Assembly (NCBI GenBank): GCA_021773095.1
Contig: JAJFKR010000029.1
Location: 62,001 to 126,000, forward strand
DNA length: 64,000 nt
Direction: 5' to 3'
Source: Woeseiaceae bacterium
GTDB taxonomy: Bacteria > Pseudomonadota > Gammaproteobacteria > Steroidobacterales > Woeseiaceae
Every line of letters begins with the position of its first letter. The first letter of the stretch is position 1. Below, one piece after another: positions 52,167-61,160 of the stretch. The notes beneath the pieces are model-generated. The model did no database searches and was not told the DNA's origin. It saw only the letters and a program-made list of their open reading frames with translations. A program made the translations under genes and the position numbers.

Positions 52167-54383
52167 TCACTCGTAGCGCCAGCTAACGGTCACGCCGTAG
52201 GTTCTGGGCGGTGCGAACAGGGCGAAACCACCGCCCGCCACAGAAAACGCCTGTATGCGATAGGTTTCATCGGCCAGGTTTTTGCCCCAAACGGCAACCT
52301 CGAAGCCTTTTTCCAGGTTGCTGTATGCGATACGCGCGTCGATCACTTCGTGACTCGGAATGAATGTGCTTGGATCGTCGGTATTGCCGTCCGCGAGATC
52401 GTCCTGGTAACTGTAGGACGCCCGCGCCGTAATTTCGCTGTTCGCACCAACCGGATAATTCAGTTCGGTACCGAAAGAAAACTTGTTCTCCGGTGCGTTT
52501 TGCATCTTTGAGCCGATCACTGCCGTATCCACGGCTTCTGTGACCTCAGTATCGAGATAGGCATACATGCCGTACAGGGACACGGCCTCACTCAATTGCC
52601 ATGTCCATTCGACTTCGAGCCCCTTGATTTCCGCTGCACCGGCATTCGATGTAATGAGTGACCCGACTGGATTGGTCGGTGTGGATACCAGTGTTGTGAC
52701 CTGGATATCGTCGTAGTCCATGAAGAAAACATTGGCATTCAACAAGAAGCGATTGTCCGCCCACATCGACTTGATGCCGGCTTCATAACTTAGGTTGAAC
52801 TCGGGATCAAAGGGTGTACTCGCCGCTTCGGCTGTATCAGGTTGCCCCGGAAAGCCGCCACTCTTGAAGCCGCGCGCTACGCTGCCGAACACCATTATGT
52901 CATCGTTGACAGTGTAGTCCACGGCGATGCGTCCGGTAACCGCGTCCCATGATTCGGTAGCATTTATGGTGAACAACTCCTGTTGCAGGCTTCCCGGGAG
53001 AGGGGCTGGAATGGCTCCTCCGAGTAGCGGACCGATAAAGCTGTCTGCGCTGCTGTGTGTGTAGTTCTTTTCTTCATCGGTATAACGCAAACCGATGTTG
53101 AGATTCCATTGATCGCTCAGAAAAAACGTCAGGTCCCCGAAAATTGCAAAACTATCTGTTTCATTGGCCTGGTCGAATATGTTCACCGATCGAATGGGGA
53201 GCGGTGTTAATGGTGGCAGCAATTCCGGATCAATCGTCTCAATGCGCTTGGCATCTTCATTCAGATAATAAAAACCGGTTACCCAGCGCAGGGTGTCCGT
53301 TTCGTTGGTCAGGCGAAACTCCTGAGAAAATTGCTCGGAGGTTTCTTCTTCCCCGTCAATACCTTCGATGAAAAACATCGCCGGATTCATACCCAGGGGA
53401 TCGGCAAGATGGCTGAATTCTGCTTCGCGATAGGCCGTAATCGAGGTGAGATCACCGATGCCGGCTGACCACTGGATGTTTGCGCTCAGTCCCCAGACGT
53501 CGCGATCCGAAAAACCCGGATTATCCGCCAGCGACACGCGAGGATTGTTTTCGCCACCGCCAGCAGCGTTCGCTATTGGCCCGGCAGCTCCGCCGATCGG
53601 AATGCGTGCATCACCGGCGAGGTCATTGGTCGTAAAATCGGCGCCGAACAGTATCTCCAAAGTATCACTGGGCACGAACAGGAGCTTTGCGCGGGCACTG
53701 GTGGCGTCTTCGTTCATCATCTCTTCGCCGGTCAACTGGTTCGTCGTATGTCCGTCGCGTTCACGATGGCTGAAAGAGATGCTGCCGTAAGTCGACTCAC
53801 CCACGGCCCCACTGACCAGTCCTTTGACTTCGGCGCGGCCAAGGTTGCCGGCAGTTGCCTCAATCGAGGCGCGGAAATTTTCGTCCGGGCGGCGTGTGAC
53901 AATGCTGACAGCACCGGCGGTCGCGTTCTTGCCCCAAAGCGTTCCCTGCGGACCACGCAGAACCTCGATGCGCTCGAGATCGTACAAATCGGTCAACTGC
54001 GACGATCCCCGGGCGAGATAGACACCATCGAGGAATACCGCAACCGAATTATCGCCGGCCGCACCGTCCTCGTTCGAGACAATGCCACGAATGGACAGGC
54101 CCGGCTGGCCGAGACTGTACTCGGTAACACTGAAATTCGGTGTACGCATTGCGACGTCAGCCACGCCGGTAATGCGGGCCTCACGCAATTGCGCAGCGCC
54201 AATCGCGGTGACTGCGAGCGGTACTTCCTGAAGGCTTTGCTCGCGTTTCTGTGCGGTTACGATGATCTCCTCAATCGCAAAGCCAGAGTCGTCATTGGTC
54301 TGTGCAGCCGCCATTTGCATGCCGAAAGCGACAGGCAGCGCCAAAATTGAATGGATAATCGTCCTGGATGTCTTGCAAGTCAT
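52167..54383 (-). CDS. TonB-dependent receptor
   Basis: A 738-residue outer-membrane transporter. The signal peptide (ILALPVAFGMQMAAAQ) is followed by a short linker and plug starting IEEIIVTAQKREQSLQEVPL, with LERIEVLRGPQGTLWGKNAT. The barrel ends in YGVTVSWRYE, whose last residue is Glu and not the usual Phe or Trp, though the penultimate W-R-Y fits an outer-membrane terminal strand. No STN domain. It is first of a minus-strand operon with penicillin-acylase-like and tannase-like genes, so it probably takes up the substrate that these hydrolases cut or a product of them. Confidence 0.93.
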   Translation of the reverse strand: MTCKTSRTIIHSILALPVAFGMQMAAAQTNDDSGFAIEEIIVTAQKREQSLQEVPLAVTAIGAAQLREARITGVADVAMRTPNFSVTEYSLGQPGLSIRGIVSNEDGAAGDNSVAVFLDGVYLARGSSQLTDLYDLERIEVLRGPQGTLWGKNATAGAVSIVTRRPDENFRASIEATAGNLGRAEVKGLVSGAVGESTYGSISFSHRERDGHTTNQLTGEEMMNEDATSARAKLLFVPSDTLEILFGADFTTNDLAGDARIPIGGAAGPIANAAGGGENNPRVSLADNPGFSDRDVWGLSANIQWSAGIGDLTSITAYREAEFSHLADPLGMNPAMFFIEGIDGEEETSEQFSQEFRLTNETDTLRWVTGFYYLNEDAKRIETIDPELLPPLTPLPIRSVNIFDQANETDSFAIFGDLTFFLSDQWNLNIGLRYTDEEKNYTHSSADSFIGPLLGGAIPAPLPGSLQQELFTINATESWDAVTGRIAVDYTVNDDIMVFGSVARGFKSGGFPGQPDTAEAASTPFDPEFNLSYEAGIKSMWADNRFLLNANVFFMDYDDIQVTTLVSTPTNPVGSLITSNAGAAEIKGLEVEWTWQLSEAVSLYGMYAYLDTEVTEAVDTAVIGSKMQNAPENKFSFGTELNYPVGANSEITARASYSYQDDLADGNTDDPSTFIPSHEVIDARIAYSNLEKGFEVAVWGKNLADETYRIQAFSVAGGGFALFAPPRTYGVTVSWRYE

Positions 54384-54432
54384 GGGTGTCCCCGCCTCAG
54401 TTGAACGTGCTTTGGATGCACTTGTACAGCAA

Positions 54433-54459
54433 ATTAGTAAAGTATTGGTTGATTGTCAA
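54433..54459 (-). promoter_or_regulatory. Candidate sigma-70 promoter for the TonB receptor/acylase operon
   Basis: A perfect TTGACA (minus strand, 54454-54459) with ACTAAT (54433-54438) at 15-base spacing, 49 bases before the receptor ATG. The -10 box and spacing are suboptimal. Confidence 0.45.
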
Positions 54460-54464
54460 GTGAC

Positions 54465-54481
54465 ACTCAGAAATATTGAGT
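54465..54481. promoter_or_regulatory. Candidate operator ACTCA-N7-TGAGT upstream of the receptor promoter
   Basis: A 17-bp dyad immediately upstream of the -35 box, in the 162-base gap between the acyl-CoA synthetase stop and the receptor gene. No regulator gene is adjacent. Found by eye. Confidence 0.3.
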
Positions 54482-54545
54482 TTACTCAAAACGTGGCCGT
54501 GGAACCATGCGTCGGGCGGACGGTTTACCGCTTTATTGATCCAGG

Positions 54546-56108
54546 CTAGCTGACGCTGCGGCCCTTATCCTGCCAGTACGGTTTTCTGAGTTCCGTCTTG
54601 AGTATCTTGCCCGCCGGACTGACCGGCAGTGGCGTCTCGCGAAAATCGATACTGCGTGGGCATTTGTAACCGGCAATTAGCTCCCGACAGTGAGTCATCA
54701 ACTGGTTTGCATCGAGTTCGACCGTCTCCCGCAAACGCACGATTGCGTGCACGCTCTCGCCCCATTTCTCGTGCGGTATGCCAATGACCGCACACTCGGC
54801 GACGTCCGGATGCATTGCAATCGCGTTTTCGACTTCGGCGGGGTATACGTTCTCGCCACCGCTGACGATCATGTCCTTCATGCGATCGACGATGAACAGA
54901 TAACCGTCCTCATCGAGGTAGCCACCGTCGCCCGTGTGCAGCCAGCCGCCCTTCATGGCGACCTCTGTCAGCTCGGCCTGTTGCCAGTAGCCGAGCATAA
55001 CGTTCTCGCCACGGGCGCATATTTCACCGACCGTTCCGTTTGCGACCGGTTGGTCGTTGTCGTCTACAATACGCAGCTCGACTCCCGGAATCGGTTGCCC
55101 GGCGGCCCGTAGTTTGCCGGACAGAGGTCCGTCCAACACATGCCGGTCGGGGCTGAGGGTCGCAAGAATCGGCGAGGTTTCGGTCTGTCCGTAAGATTGC
55201 ACGAAGTCCACGTCCGGCAGCATCGTAAGGGCCTGTCGGACGAGTGCCTCGGGCATCGGTGATGCTCCGTAAATAATGCAACGCAGGCTGCTGAGGTCGT
55301 AGTCCGGGAATGCCGGATCGTTGAGTACCATATTCAACATTGTCGGGGCCAGGAACAGGCGCGTGACCCGGCTCTGCTGGATCGCCGCAAGCGTCGCCAC
55401 CGGCGAAAAAGCCGGAATGAAGACGTTCGTGCCGGCAAGTATGGCTGTAGAAATACACATGAATCCACCGGCAACATGGAACAGCGGGGCCGCCTGCAGT
55501 ATGACATCGCCCATGCGGGCCTGAACCCCAAGCAGGGTCTGCAATACGTTGAGCAGCAGATTGCGGTGGCTCAGCATTACACCTTTGGAGACGCCCGTCG
55601 TACCACCCGTATAAAAAAGCGCGGCGAGATCGTCGCCCGCTCGCGCGGAAGCCGCTACGGCCTCCGCGTCCTCCAGCAGTGACTGCAATGACAGCTCGCC
55701 GGCAGCTGCTTCGTCACCGCCGAGATAAATGACTGTCGGTTGTTCGGACAGTTCCTCGAGCGCCGCCGGCAGCATCGCGGCCATTGCTTCGTCCACGAGG
55801 ACGACAGTGCTGCCCGAATCGGACAGCCAGTACACCAGTTCGGCCGGGGCGAGCCGCGTGTTGATGGGCACAATCACGCCGCCGGCCCAGGAGATGCCGA
55901 ACAGGGACAGGTAATACAGATCGCTGTTTTGCGAAAGGATCGCAACCCGGTCGCCGGGCTCAACGCCGAGCTTTTGCAGTCCGCCCGCCAACAGGGCGAC
56001 TTCGGCCACCAATTCCTTCCAGCTGCGAACCCGCTCCTGCATGATAGTGGCGGGTGAGTTGCTGTTTACCTGCAACGCGCGTTTGATGGCACCGGACAAA
56101 GACAGCAT
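54546..56108 (-). CDS. AMP-forming acyl-CoA synthetase/ligase
   Basis: A 520-residue ANL-superfamily enzyme. Start set at MLSLSGAIKRALQVNSNSPA (56106-56108); the longer upstream frame overlaps the divergent PlsB gene and is not family-like. Motifs in order are the P-loop LFYTGGTTGVSKGVMLSH (about 165-182), YGQTETSPI, HTGDGGYLDEDGYLFIVDR, KDMIVSGGENVYPAEVE and the C-terminal lysine motif SPAGKILKTELR. It activates a fatty or aromatic acid to the CoA thioester. It lies upstream of the TonB receptor/acylase/esterase operon on the same strand and may take acids released there, and it diverges from the phospholipid genes. Confidence 0.93.
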   Translation of the reverse strand: MLSLSGAIKRALQVNSNSPATIMQERVRSWKELVAEVALLAGGLQKLGVEPGDRVAILSQNSDLYYLSLFGISWAGGVIVPINTRLAPAELVYWLSDSGSTVVLVDEAMAAMLPAALEELSEQPTVIYLGGDEAAAGELSLQSLLEDAEAVAASARAGDDLAALFYTGGTTGVSKGVMLSHRNLLLNVLQTLLGVQARMGDVILQAAPLFHVAGGFMCISTAILAGTNVFIPAFSPVATLAAIQQSRVTRLFLAPTMLNMVLNDPAFPDYDLSSLRCIIYGASPMPEALVRQALTMLPDVDFVQSYGQTETSPILATLSPDRHVLDGPLSGKLRAAGQPIPGVELRIVDDNDQPVANGTVGEICARGENVMLGYWQQAELTEVAMKGGWLHTGDGGYLDEDGYLFIVDRMKDMIVSGGENVYPAEVENAIAMHPDVAECAVIGIPHEKWGESVHAIVRLRETVELDANQLMTHCRELIAGYKCPRSIDFRETPLPVSPAGKILKTELRKPYWQDKGRSVS

Positions 56109-56253
56109 AGATTTGCTCCAGTCTAAAGTGGCTCGACCGAGACGGTCGGCCTCGGAAACTCGTTTGAGTATTACAAACTTCGAGCTGCATTCAATAACAA
56201 AGTGATACTCTGGAGAATAATAATGCAACCTGCCATGGGGGTCCAACCGGACA

Positions 56254-58632
56254 ATGAGCGAGACCGGCACAGATGAAACAAAGCACAGTGGGCCATCACC
56301 GTGGCCGGCGGCTGACGGACGTCGTGTTTTGTTCTTGGTCGATGTCCGCAACGATTTTGAACGCTCGCTGGTCCGCGAGTGGATTCACGAATCGAGACCA
56401 AACTCTGGAACATCGGTCAGTAGGGCCTGGCATGTCCTGGCAATCCAGAGGAATCGCCGCGGTACGAGGGCGGTACCACAGGAATTACCAGAGTACCTGG
56501 GTGACGGCGAGGATACGTGGCTGGCACCCGTTCGCATCGCCTGGTTTTCCACATCCGGTGGGCAAAGAAAGGGTGTAAGAATGGCGGACCTGGTGCACGG
56601 TGATCCCAGTGAGCCTGGATGGATTCGGCAACGCTGGTTGCACGCGAAGAACGATAAGCGATGGTGCTTTGTCCTCGCAGATCCCGATACAACCCGGGTA
56701 CTGGAAGGGCGCTACGCGTGTTCGAACCAGTCGAAACAGGCAAATTTTCCGGATTACGTCGTGCGTTTGGCGGTGCTGGCGCTGGAGCGGGCCGAACGCC
56801 GTACGAGAGGTACGCGCTACAAGGTGCCGAGGCTGGTGGATGAGGATATTCTGGCACGCTCGTCGTTCCAACAGGAGCTGGCGGATCTTGCCGCGAAGCA
56901 GGGCAAACAAGCGGCCGACGTTATTCGCGAAGCCAAATCCTATCTGCGGGAGATGGCCGCCGCCCACCGCACGATTTTTATCGATCTTTTCGCACGCTTT
57001 AGCCACTTCATGTACACGCGCGGGTTCGACGACAAGCTGGATTACGACGATGAGGAACTGAAGAAAATCCGGGACATCACATTGCAGCGTCCGGTCGTGT
57101 TCCTTTTCACCCACAAATCCTACCTCGACGTGCCGGTTCTCATTCACCTGTTCTATGACAACGATTTTCCGCCAGCGCACTTGTTCGGCGGCATCAATAT
57201 GAATATCTTTGGCCTCGGCGCACTGATGCGTGGTGCCGGCCTGGTGTTCATACGCAGAAGCTTTCAGGACAATGCGATCTATAAGCTCGTGTTCCAGCAC
57301 TACGTCGATTACCTGATCGAAAAACGCTTCCCGCTGATGTGGTCTATCGAAGGGACGCGCTCGCGGTCCGGAAAGTTGATGGCGCCGCGGCTCGGTCTGT
57401 TGAGCTACGTCGTTGAAGCATGCCGCCGAACCGACGCCGGCAATATGATGCTTGTGCCCGTGTCCATAGCCTTCGACCAGATTCCCGAAGTCGGTGAGTT
57501 CAGCGCCGAGCAACGAGGTGGCTCGAAGAAAGCGGAGGACGTAAATTGGCTGATGAGTTATCTAACTGGTCTGAAGCACCCTTTCGGTCGCATATTCGTT
57601 CGCTTCGGTGAGCCGCTGCAGCTAACAGACGGCGAAACATCGGTCATTCCCGCCAAGGCGGAGGACAAGAAAGGCCATCACAGGCTGGTGCAAAAAACCG
57701 CATTTGAGATTTCTGACCGGATCAATCGTGTGACCCCGATTACGGCAACGGCATTGGTCACCTTGTCCTTGCTGGGAGCAGGACAGCGTGCGCTTACTTT
57801 GCGCGAGCTCGGTGAAGAGATCGCAGAGATTCAACGTTGGGTCGGCATCAGGAAATTGCCGACGACCGGGGAGCTTGGCCTCGACGATCTCGAGAATGTC
57901 GAGCGCACACTTCTGGCCCTTGAGACGAACGGTGTCGTTGCCTGCTACCAGGGTGGTCCGGATGTGGTTTATTCAATCGGACCGGAGCAGAGCCTGTGTG
58001 CGGCCTACTACCGCAATACGATAATTCACTTTTTTATCAACGATGCACTGGGCGAACTTGGCATCTTGTTGTGCAATGGTGACGGTGAGACGGATCCGCA
58101 AGCCGCGTTCCGCGAAGAGGTTTTGGAGTTGCGAGATTTGTTCAAATTTGAATTCTTCTACGCCCCAAAAGAGGCGTTCTTCGATCAGGTGAGCATGTCA
58201 CTGGCACTAAGGGACCCCGACTGGCTCGCTTGGCTGGGCCAGAACCAGGATCAGAAGCGCCAGCGTCTGGCACAAATGCGGCCGTTGCTGGCGCAACCGG
58301 TGTTACGCAGCCTCGTGGATGCCTATGTTGTGGTCGCCAACGTACTGTTGGCGTATGACAGCCACCCGGCTGATGACGAACAGGAGTTTCTGGGAAAGTG
58401 TCTGGCCCTTGGTGGGCAAATGTACCGGCAACGACGAATTGCAAGTGAGGAGTCAATTGCGAAAGAACAATACAAAGGAGGCTGGCAGCTTGTCCGCAAT
58501 CGTGGCCTGACCGCAGCCGCGGATATCGACCTCGCCGCAGCACGCACAGGCTTTGCGCTGCAATTGCGACGACTGAGTCACCATCTCGATGTCATTCAAT
58601 CCATTGCGGTTAGCCGCATGTCAGGGGAATAG
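56254..58632 (+). CDS. plsB: Glycerol-3-phosphate 1-O-acyltransferase (PlsB-like)
   Basis: A 792-residue acyltransferase. The conserved blocks are FTHKSYLDVPVLIHLFYDND (HX4D, about 285-305), GAGLVFIRRSFQDNAIYKL, WSIEGTRSRSGKLMAPRLGL (EGTRSRSGK) and LVPVSIAFDQIPEVGEF. The N-terminal ~200 residues are the helical regulatory region, and the C-terminal ~300 match PlsB. It adds the first acyl chain to sn-glycerol-3-phosphate at the inner membrane. The overall style is closer to actinobacterial and marine PlsB than to E. coli PlsB, in my judgement. It is three bases before the HAD-PlsC gene, so the two are co-translated. Confidence 0.92.
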   Translation: MSETGTDETKHSGPSPWPAADGRRVLFLVDVRNDFERSLVREWIHESRPNSGTSVSRAWHVLAIQRNRRGTRAVPQELPEYLGDGEDTWLAPVRIAWFSTSGGQRKGVRMADLVHGDPSEPGWIRQRWLHAKNDKRWCFVLADPDTTRVLEGRYACSNQSKQANFPDYVVRLAVLALERAERRTRGTRYKVPRLVDEDILARSSFQQELADLAAKQGKQAADVIREAKSYLREMAAAHRTIFIDLFARFSHFMYTRGFDDKLDYDDEELKKIRDITLQRPVVFLFTHKSYLDVPVLIHLFYDNDFPPAHLFGGINMNIFGLGALMRGAGLVFIRRSFQDNAIYKLVFQHYVDYLIEKRFPLMWSIEGTRSRSGKLMAPRLGLLSYVVEACRRTDAGNMMLVPVSIAFDQIPEVGEFSAEQRGGSKKAEDVNWLMSYLTGLKHPFGRIFVRFGEPLQLTDGETSVIPAKAEDKKGHHRLVQKTAFEISDRINRVTPITATALVTLSLLGAGQRALTLRELGEEIAEIQRWVGIRKLPTTGELGLDDLENVERTLLALETNGVVACYQGGPDVVYSIGPEQSLCAAYYRNTIIHFFINDALGELGILLCNGDGETDPQAAFREEVLELRDLFKFEFFYAPKEAFFDQVSMSLALRDPDWLAWLGQNQDQKRQRLAQMRPLLAQPVLRSLVDAYVVVANVLLAYDSHPADDEQEFLGKCLALGGQMYRQRRIASEESIAKEQYKGGWQLVRNRGLTAAADIDLAAARTGFALQLRRLSHHLDVIQSIAVSRMSGE

Positions 58633-58635
58633 CGC

Positions 58636-60111
58636 ATGCGGGATTTGCACGACACTTTGAGCAACGAAATTTCCTGCGGCGAAGAGGGGCAGCACGTCGG
58701 CGCTTTCTTCGATCTTGATCGAACCTTGCTGGCAGGGTTTTCTGCCCAGTCTTTCATGCTTGAACGACTCCTGAGCGGCGGCATGTCGCCTCGGGAACTC
58801 ATCGAACAGTTTCTGGCCGCCGTCAATTTCGGTCTTGGAAAAAGCGGATTTTCAGGGCTGATTGGGACCACCGCGAGGGCGCTGCGGGGCGTACCCGAAA
58901 GCATGCTGATCGAGCTGGGTGAGGAAGTATTCAGAAAGCACCTGGCGGCCGACATTTATCCGGAGTCGCGCGCGCTGGTTGAGGCCCATGCAAAAAAGGG
59001 ACACTGCATTGCAATCGTGTCGTCAGCGACGGTGTATCAGATTCAACCGGTCGCCGATTCGCTCGGCATCGAGCATGTCCTTTGCACCCGGCTCGAAGTT
59101 AAAGACAAGCTCCTTACCGGTGAGGTGGTCAAGCCGACTTGCTATGGGGAGGGCAAGCTCACCGCAGTCAATCAACTCAGCAGTGAGCACGGGCTGGATC
59201 TCGAAAAGTCATACTTCTATACGGATTCTCATGAAGACCTGCCTTTGCTCGAGGCTGTTGGCAAACCACGTCCCATCAATCCGAATGATCGATTGCGAAC
59301 CCTGGCTACGGAACGCAACTGGCCCAGCCGCCGTTACACAAGCCGTGGTCAGCCCGGCGCGATGGCCTATGTCCGCACTGGTATGGCCTGGGGCTCCATG
59401 GTCGGATCGTTGTTATTCGCAGGGCTTCCGGCGTGGCTGATGAGCGGCTCGCGGCGGCAGGCAGCCAACGTGACGATGTCAACCTGGGGCGATCTTGCGG
59501 CCGCATTTACACAGCTGAATTTTCGCGTCAAAGGCGAGGGAAACCTGTGGTCCCATCGGCCGGCCGTTTTCATGTTCAATCACCAGAGTGGCGTCGATGC
59601 CATTATTGCCTCGAAGCTGATTCGCCGTGACATGACGGCAATTGCAAAAAAGGAAACAAAAAATAATCCGATTCTCGGCGCATTTCTCAGCGCGGCGGGC
59701 GTGATATTTATCGATCGATTCAATCGCGAAGATGCCATCAAGGCGTTGCAACCTGCGGTGCAGGCAATGCGTGATGGCGTATCCATCGCTATCGCGCCGG
59801 AAGGAACACGCAGCGCCGACAGGACACTTGGCGCGTTCAAGAAGGGTGGTTTTCACCTGGCGATGCAGGCGGGAGTACCCATCGTTCCGATGGTTATCAT
59901 GAACGCCACAGATTCCATGCCGAAGAGCTCCCACCTGATACGGCCGGCAACCATCGATATCGAGGTGTTGCCACCGGTCGTGACCGATGACTGGAGCCGC
60001 GAAAATCTGGACGAGCATATCGCCGGGGTCCGGAGTCTTTTTCTGGATGCCCTTGGGCAAGAGGAAGATACGGTGTCCGGCGAGTCAGCAGAACTGGAAA
60101 AACGGGAGTAG
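58636..60111 (+). CDS. HAD-IB phosphatase/1-acylglycerol-3-phosphate acyltransferase fusion
   Basis: A 491-residue two-domain protein. The N-terminal HAD-IB domain (about 20-235) has FFDLDRTLLAG (nucleophile Asp), IVSSATVYQIQPVADSLGI and YTDSHEDLPLLEAVG (acidic motif 4). The C-terminal PlsC domain (about 285-470) has FNHQSGVDAI (HX4D) and APEGTRSADRTLGAFKKGGF. It would make phosphatidate from lysophosphatidate; the HAD part may dephosphorylate a lipid phosphate or other substrate. The gene lies between plsB and gpsA with gaps of three and four bases. Confidence 0.92.
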   Translation: MRDLHDTLSNEISCGEEGQHVGAFFDLDRTLLAGFSAQSFMLERLLSGGMSPRELIEQFLAAVNFGLGKSGFSGLIGTTARALRGVPESMLIELGEEVFRKHLAADIYPESRALVEAHAKKGHCIAIVSSATVYQIQPVADSLGIEHVLCTRLEVKDKLLTGEVVKPTCYGEGKLTAVNQLSSEHGLDLEKSYFYTDSHEDLPLLEAVGKPRPINPNDRLRTLATERNWPSRRYTSRGQPGAMAYVRTGMAWGSMVGSLLFAGLPAWLMSGSRRQAANVTMSTWGDLAAAFTQLNFRVKGEGNLWSHRPAVFMFNHQSGVDAIIASKLIRRDMTAIAKKETKNNPILGAFLSAAGVIFIDRFNREDAIKALQPAVQAMRDGVSIAIAPEGTRSADRTLGAFKKGGFHLAMQAGVPIVPMVIMNATDSMPKSSHLIRPATIDIEVLPPVVTDDWSRENLDEHIAGVRSLFLDALGQEEDTVSGESAELEKRE

Positions 60112-60115
60112 GCAA

Positions 60116-61129
60116 ATGGCCAGAACAGCGAAACTGAAAGTGGGACTTCTTGGCGGTGGTTCCTGGGGTACAACGGTGGCCACGCTGGTATCACGCAATG
60201 CACCGATAATGCTGTGGGCGCGCGACCCTGCGACAGTTCACGAAATCAATGAACAGCACAGCAATGAAAAATATCTGCCTGGCCGGCAATTACCCGAGCA
60301 ACTGCGTGCGTGCGGATCGATTGCGGAAGCGGTGGACGGTGCAGACGTGCTCATCATGGGCGTCCCGTCACACGGTTTTCGCGAAGTGGCAACCGAAGCC
60401 GTGCAACATATCAGGCCCTGGGTGCCTGTCATCAGTCTCGCCAAGGGGCTTGAGCAGGGCAGTCACCTGCGCATGACACAAGTCATCGATGAGGTGATGC
60501 CCGGCCACCCGGCCGGCGTATTGACCGGCCCTAATCTGGCGCGCGAAATTCATGGCGGCTATGCAGCGGCGGCGGTTATCGCGATGGAGGACGAGACTAT
60601 TGTCAGGTCCCTGCAACAGGTTTTTCATTCGGGACTTTTTCGCGTGTACACGAATACCGATGTCATTGGATGCGAGTTGGGTGGCGCCCTCAAGAACATC
60701 GTCGCGATCGCTTGCGGCATGGGAGACGGTCTCGGCGCTGGTGAGAATACGCGTTCCGCACTGATTACGCGCGGGCTCGCAGAGTTAACGCGCCTCGGTA
60801 CCGCAATGGGCGGCCGGCCGGAGACCTTTGCCGGTCTGGCAGGTCTTGGCGACCTGATCGCTACCTGCACCAGCCCGCAAAGCCGCAACCGCCATGTGGG
60901 CGATGAACTCGGACAAGGTAAGAAACTCGATGACATCATTGCGGCGATGAACATGGTGGCCGAAGGGGTCAAGACATCGGGTGTCGTGATGGAATTGGCT
61001 CGGCAGTTCGGCGTCGATATGCCGATCGCACGAGAGGTGTATCAGGTGATTGAAGGTAGCAGCACACCGACGAGGGCCTTCAAGGGGCTTTTGAGCCAGC
61101 GTGTGGGTTCCGAGTCCGATCCGGGTTGA
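60116..61129 (+). CDS. gpsA: NAD(P)H-dependent glycerol-3-phosphate dehydrogenase
   Basis: A 337-residue enzyme reducing DHAP to sn-glycerol-3-phosphate. Start at MARTAKLKVGLLGGGSWGTT (60116) after GGGAG. Motifs are the nucleotide-binding GGGSWGTTVATL, the SLAKGLE catalytic-lysine region, TGPNLAREI, and the strongly conserved ALKNIVAIACGMGDGLGAGENTR run (about 195-217). It supplies the PlsB substrate from the same operon. It ends 31 bases before the convergent SDR gene. Confidence 0.96.
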   Translation: MARTAKLKVGLLGGGSWGTTVATLVSRNAPIMLWARDPATVHEINEQHSNEKYLPGRQLPEQLRACGSIAEAVDGADVLIMGVPSHGFREVATEAVQHIRPWVPVISLAKGLEQGSHLRMTQVIDEVMPGHPAGVLTGPNLAREIHGGYAAAAVIAMEDETIVRSLQQVFHSGLFRVYTNTDVIGCELGGALKNIVAIACGMGDGLGAGENTRSALITRGLAELTRLGTAMGGRPETFAGLAGLGDLIATCTSPQSRNRHVGDELGQGKKLDDIIAAMNMVAEGVKTSGVVMELARQFGVDMPIAREVYQVIEGSSTPTRAFKGLLSQRVGSESDPG

Positions 61130-61160
61130 CTTGTTAACAGCCAAACCGCAAGGACCATTT

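Noticed and set aside
52167-54383. ECF motif TTCCCA-N16-CGTCT before the other TonB receptors (37004 and 54383)
   Set aside because: Inspection of the upstream regions shows no such motif; those receptors also lack an STN domain.
54546-56351. Longer N-terminus (extra 81 codons) for the acyl-CoA synthetase
   Set aside because: The extension overlaps the divergent plsB coding start and has no family homology; MLSLSGAIKRAL at 56108 fits the family.
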